Origin: Myxococcota bacterium
GTDB lineage: Bacteria; Myxococcota_A; Polyangia; JAAYKL01
DNA: 37,545 nt
Direction: 5' to 3'
Assembly (NCBI GenBank): GCA_025453525.1
Contig: JALOQD010000004.1
Location: 1 to 37,545, forward strand
The notes beneath the pieces are model-generated. The model had not been told where the DNA came from and did not search any database. It saw nothing but the letters and a program-made list of their open reading frames with translations. Of the stretch, positions 35,459 through 37,545 are shown in pieces. The translations under genes were made by a program, and so were the position numbers. Numbering within the stretch: position 1 is the stretch's first letter; every line of letters starts with the position of its first letter.

Positions 35459-37545
35459 GTGTGGAGTCGTCCTCCTCATCTTGTAGTTCGAGAAGCTCTA
35501 TTTCTGCCGTGAGATCTGGGTAGCTATCGCTGGTGCGCCTCGGCGCCTTGCCGATGCCAATGCCCGCCATCACTCGCCGCATGGGCGATCCCCTCGTTTC
35601 GAGCTCGGTTTGAGGCGTGTCGCCGCGGCTCGCTTTGTCTGGCAGAGGTGGCCGCGGGGTTGGGGTTGGCGTTCTCCTTTCGGCATCGATTTCCTTGAGT
35701 GTGCGATCCACGGACTGCGCGGCTAGAGAGCCGATGCGATGAAAGATCTCGCTCGCTTCCTTCAACCGCTTGCGTCCTTCCGCCACGTCGCCTCTCTCCA
35801 GGGTGCGAGCACCCATGGCCTGAAGGCTCCTTCCACACTCGAAGTCCGAGCCGATGGAGCGGAAGATCGCCAGCGCTTTCTGGTAGTGCACCTCGGCTTC
35901 GTCCTCAGACACGGGCCGCGACGAGTCCCACATGGTGGATGCCGCGAAGTCGCCCAGGGCGCGCACGGCAAGCCCCTCGAGCTCTCGCGCACCCATCTGC
36001 TTGGCGAGTTCGAAGGATTGCTGGACGTAACTCCGGGCCGTGTCTTGGTCGCCCATGCGATGGAGGGAAATGCCCATATTTCGGAGCACTTCGGCGTGGA
36101 GAAGCCGATCGTCGATGGTTGTGGTCACCTGCTCGCAAGACCGGAAGTGCTGCATCGAACGCTCGAGCTCGCCCTTTTCTCGCTGCGCCTCACCCAAATT
36201 GTTGAGCACGATGGCGAGCATCCGCCTGTCGCCGACCTCCTCGGCAAGAGCCATGGCCGATTCCCAGCGAGCGATGGCGCCATCCACATCCCCGCGCCAG
36301 ATGAGGACGATGGCCAAGGCCGACAGAGTGTGGGCCATGCCACCTTTGTCTCCGGCGTCTCGGCGCATGCTGAGCGCCTCTTCGAGGAAGCGCTCTGCCT
36401 GGTCATACGTTCCGCGCGCCGCTTCGATGTGCCCGAGCGTATGCAGGCACACGGCGATGGACGGTCTATTGTCGAGCTTGCGCTGCAAGTCGAGAGCCTC
36501 GGACAATAGCTTGCGAGCTCGCTCGTAGGTGCCTTCGCGACGCGCCAGCTCGCCCAGATCGGCGAGACACGAGGCGACGCCTTTCTCGTCTCCGGCGGCT
36601 TTGAACAGGGACATGGACCTGTTGAGGTAGGCGCGGGCAGCGGCGCCGTCGCCCCGCGCCCGGTGGATGCGCCCGATGTGATTGAGGGCTGCGCCAGCCT
36701 TGCCACGGTGCAGCAGCATCCACGCCAGTCGCAGCATCTCAGTGAAGCACTTCTCGGCCTCGCTCGATTCGCCCACGAGCTCGTGTATCGCGCCGAGGTC
36801 GTGCCAGGCGTCGACGAGCGTGAAACGGTCCAGGGGATCGGCCATCTCGAGTCCGCGGCGAAACAGTTTGATCGCCTTCTGGTTCAGATAGCGCGACCGA
36901 GCGAATCGCGCTGCGAAGAACGTCGCCTTGGTGGCGCGGTGCAGCTGATGCGCCTGCTCCCAGTGGGCCGCCTCCTCTTCGAAGAGCGAGGGCCGCTTGG
37001 GCGTAATCGCGTGAGACATCCAAGCCGCGACGAGGTAGTGCCCGCGCTGCAACGATTCGGGGTCGAGAGTCGAGAGAATCTGGTCTCGCACACCGGAGCG
37101 GGCAAAGGCGTATTTGACATAGCCTCTGATTTCGGTGTCTGGCAGCTGTACGATGAATTGACGCTCCACCAGGCGCTCGAAACACGAGGTGACGCCCAAC
37201 GCATCGGAATCGTCGGCCCATATCTGGCCCGCTTCCGGGAGCTTCCTGAATTTCGCGCGCTGTCGCGAGAGGGCCACCACCGCCTCATCCCAAAACACCT
37301 CGCCCACGATGGCAGCCTGCTGCAGCACGAGCCTTTCCCTGGAATCGAGGGCATCGATGCGTGCCTTGAGCGTATCGAGCAGGCCCACGGGGATATTGGC
37401 CGAGGCCAGTTTGGAGGTGTCTGCGGTCCAGGGAGAGGCGCGAGTGTCGATCACCCCGGACTCCACGAGGAGTGCACAAAGCTCGTGCAAAGAGCCCGGA
37501 TTGCCGGCCGCGCGTCCAACGACCGCGTCCACGAGCTCTGAGGGC
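35451..37545 (-). CDS. ATPase/TPR regulatory protein, 3' part (runs off the right edge)
   Basis: At least 697 codons; the frame is open to the window edge and a GTG at 37532 is only an internal codon. The visible N-terminal part, with GRAAGNPGSLHELCALLVESG and the segment LDSRERLVLQQAAIVGEVFW, is the tail of an AAA/ATPase module of the type fused to Ser/Thr kinases or adenylate cyclases. After it about 11 TPR units follow (about 200-590 of the visible part), for example GVASCLADLGELARREGTYERA and IAVCLHTLGHIEAARGTYDQA. The C-terminus is Pro/Arg-rich and ends with acidic residues. It could be a kinase-ATPase-TPR protein whose kinase domain lies to the right, as is common in myxobacteria. Confidence 0.88.
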   Translation of the reverse strand, partial: PSELVDAVVGRAAGNPGSLHELCALLVESGVIDTRASPWTADTSKLASANIPVGLLDTLKARIDALDSRERLVLQQAAIVGEVFWDEAVVALSRQRAKFRKLPEAGQIWADDSDALGVTSCFERLVERQFIVQLPDTEIRGYVKYAFARSGVRDQILSTLDPESLQRGHYLVAAWMSHAITPKRPSLFEEEAAHWEQAHQLHRATKATFFAARFARSRYLNQKAIKLFRRGLEMADPLDRFTLVDAWHDLGAIHELVGESSEAEKCFTEMLRLAWMLLHRGKAGAALNHIGRIHRARGDGAAARAYLNRSMSLFKAAGDEKGVASCLADLGELARREGTYERARKLLSEALDLQRKLDNRPSIAVCLHTLGHIEAARGTYDQAERFLEEALSMRRDAGDKGGMAHTLSALAIVLIWRGDVDGAIARWESAMALAEEVGDRRMLAIVLNNLGEAQREKGELERSMQHFRSCEQVTTTIDDRLLHAEVLRNMGISLHRMGDQDTARSYVQQSFELAKQMGARELEGLAVRALGDFAASTMWDSSRPVSEDEAEVHYQKALAIFRSIGSDFECGRSLQAMGARTLERGDVAEGRKRLKEASEIFHRIGSLAAQSVDRTLKEIDAERRTPTPTPRPPLPDKASRGDTPQTELETRGSPMRRVMAGIGIGKAPRRTSDSYPDLTAEIELLELQDEEDDSTHG

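Overview
The window is GC-rich, densely coded chromosomal DNA with about 27 protein genes on both strands. I see no rRNA, tRNA, CRISPR array, transposase, integrase or phage gene. The gene content points to a myxobacterium-like member of the Myxococcota: a Ser/Thr kinase with a GRGGMG loop and one membrane helix, PEGA and TPR proteins, a response regulator with a PATAN/DUF4388 tail, a Roadblock/LC7 protein, a myxobacterial-type PilZ protein, many lipoproteins with Ser/Thr/Asp-rich linkers, and an ATPase-TPR giant. The phylum is an inference from gene families, not from a marker gene.

Layout. 1-2828: the end of a cyanophycin-synthetase-like gene overlapping a complete cphA (Arg/Asp storage polymer). 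2850-4968: a sigma70-like promoter and three cell-envelope genes (PEGA protein, lipoprotein, small two-helix protein). 5047-11363, minus strand: a tight five-gene run made of a zinc-ribbon protein with a histone-H1-like tail, a Tat-exported DUF362 protein, a NapH-NapG-like polyferredoxin fusion, bioF and bioD, behind a good TTGACA promoter. 11364-11672: a divergent intergenic region holding an 84-nt element that folds as a three-way junction, then mnmG (tRNA modification) and a DsbA-like lipoprotein. 14460-17976, minus: a Ser/Thr kinase and a translationally coupled pair of membrane proteins of unknown role. 18097-21426, plus: a leader hairpin, a MaoC-type hydratase, an unknown helical-repeat protein and an RlmL-like rRNA methyltransferase. 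21439-29442, minus: a TPR giant coupled to a PQQ-propeller lipoprotein, a Roadblock protein, a SPOR protein, and a PilZ protein followed at 2 nt by a HEAT/discoidin-like secreted protein. 29619-32405, plus: response regulator, ruvX and mltG. 32482-37545, minus: a vWA lipoprotein, a DUF4105 membrane protein, a DUF3467 protein and the 3' part of an ATPase/TPR gene that runs off the window.

The most notable items are the three-way-junction element upstream of mnmG, the 30-bp in-frame minisatellite in the zinc-ribbon gene, the NapH-NapG fusion with its DUF362 partner, the strong inverted repeats in front of the MaoC gene, and the paired membrane proteins without recognisable family. All promoter, hairpin and start-site statements come from reading by eye; no folding energies, alignments or database searches were run.
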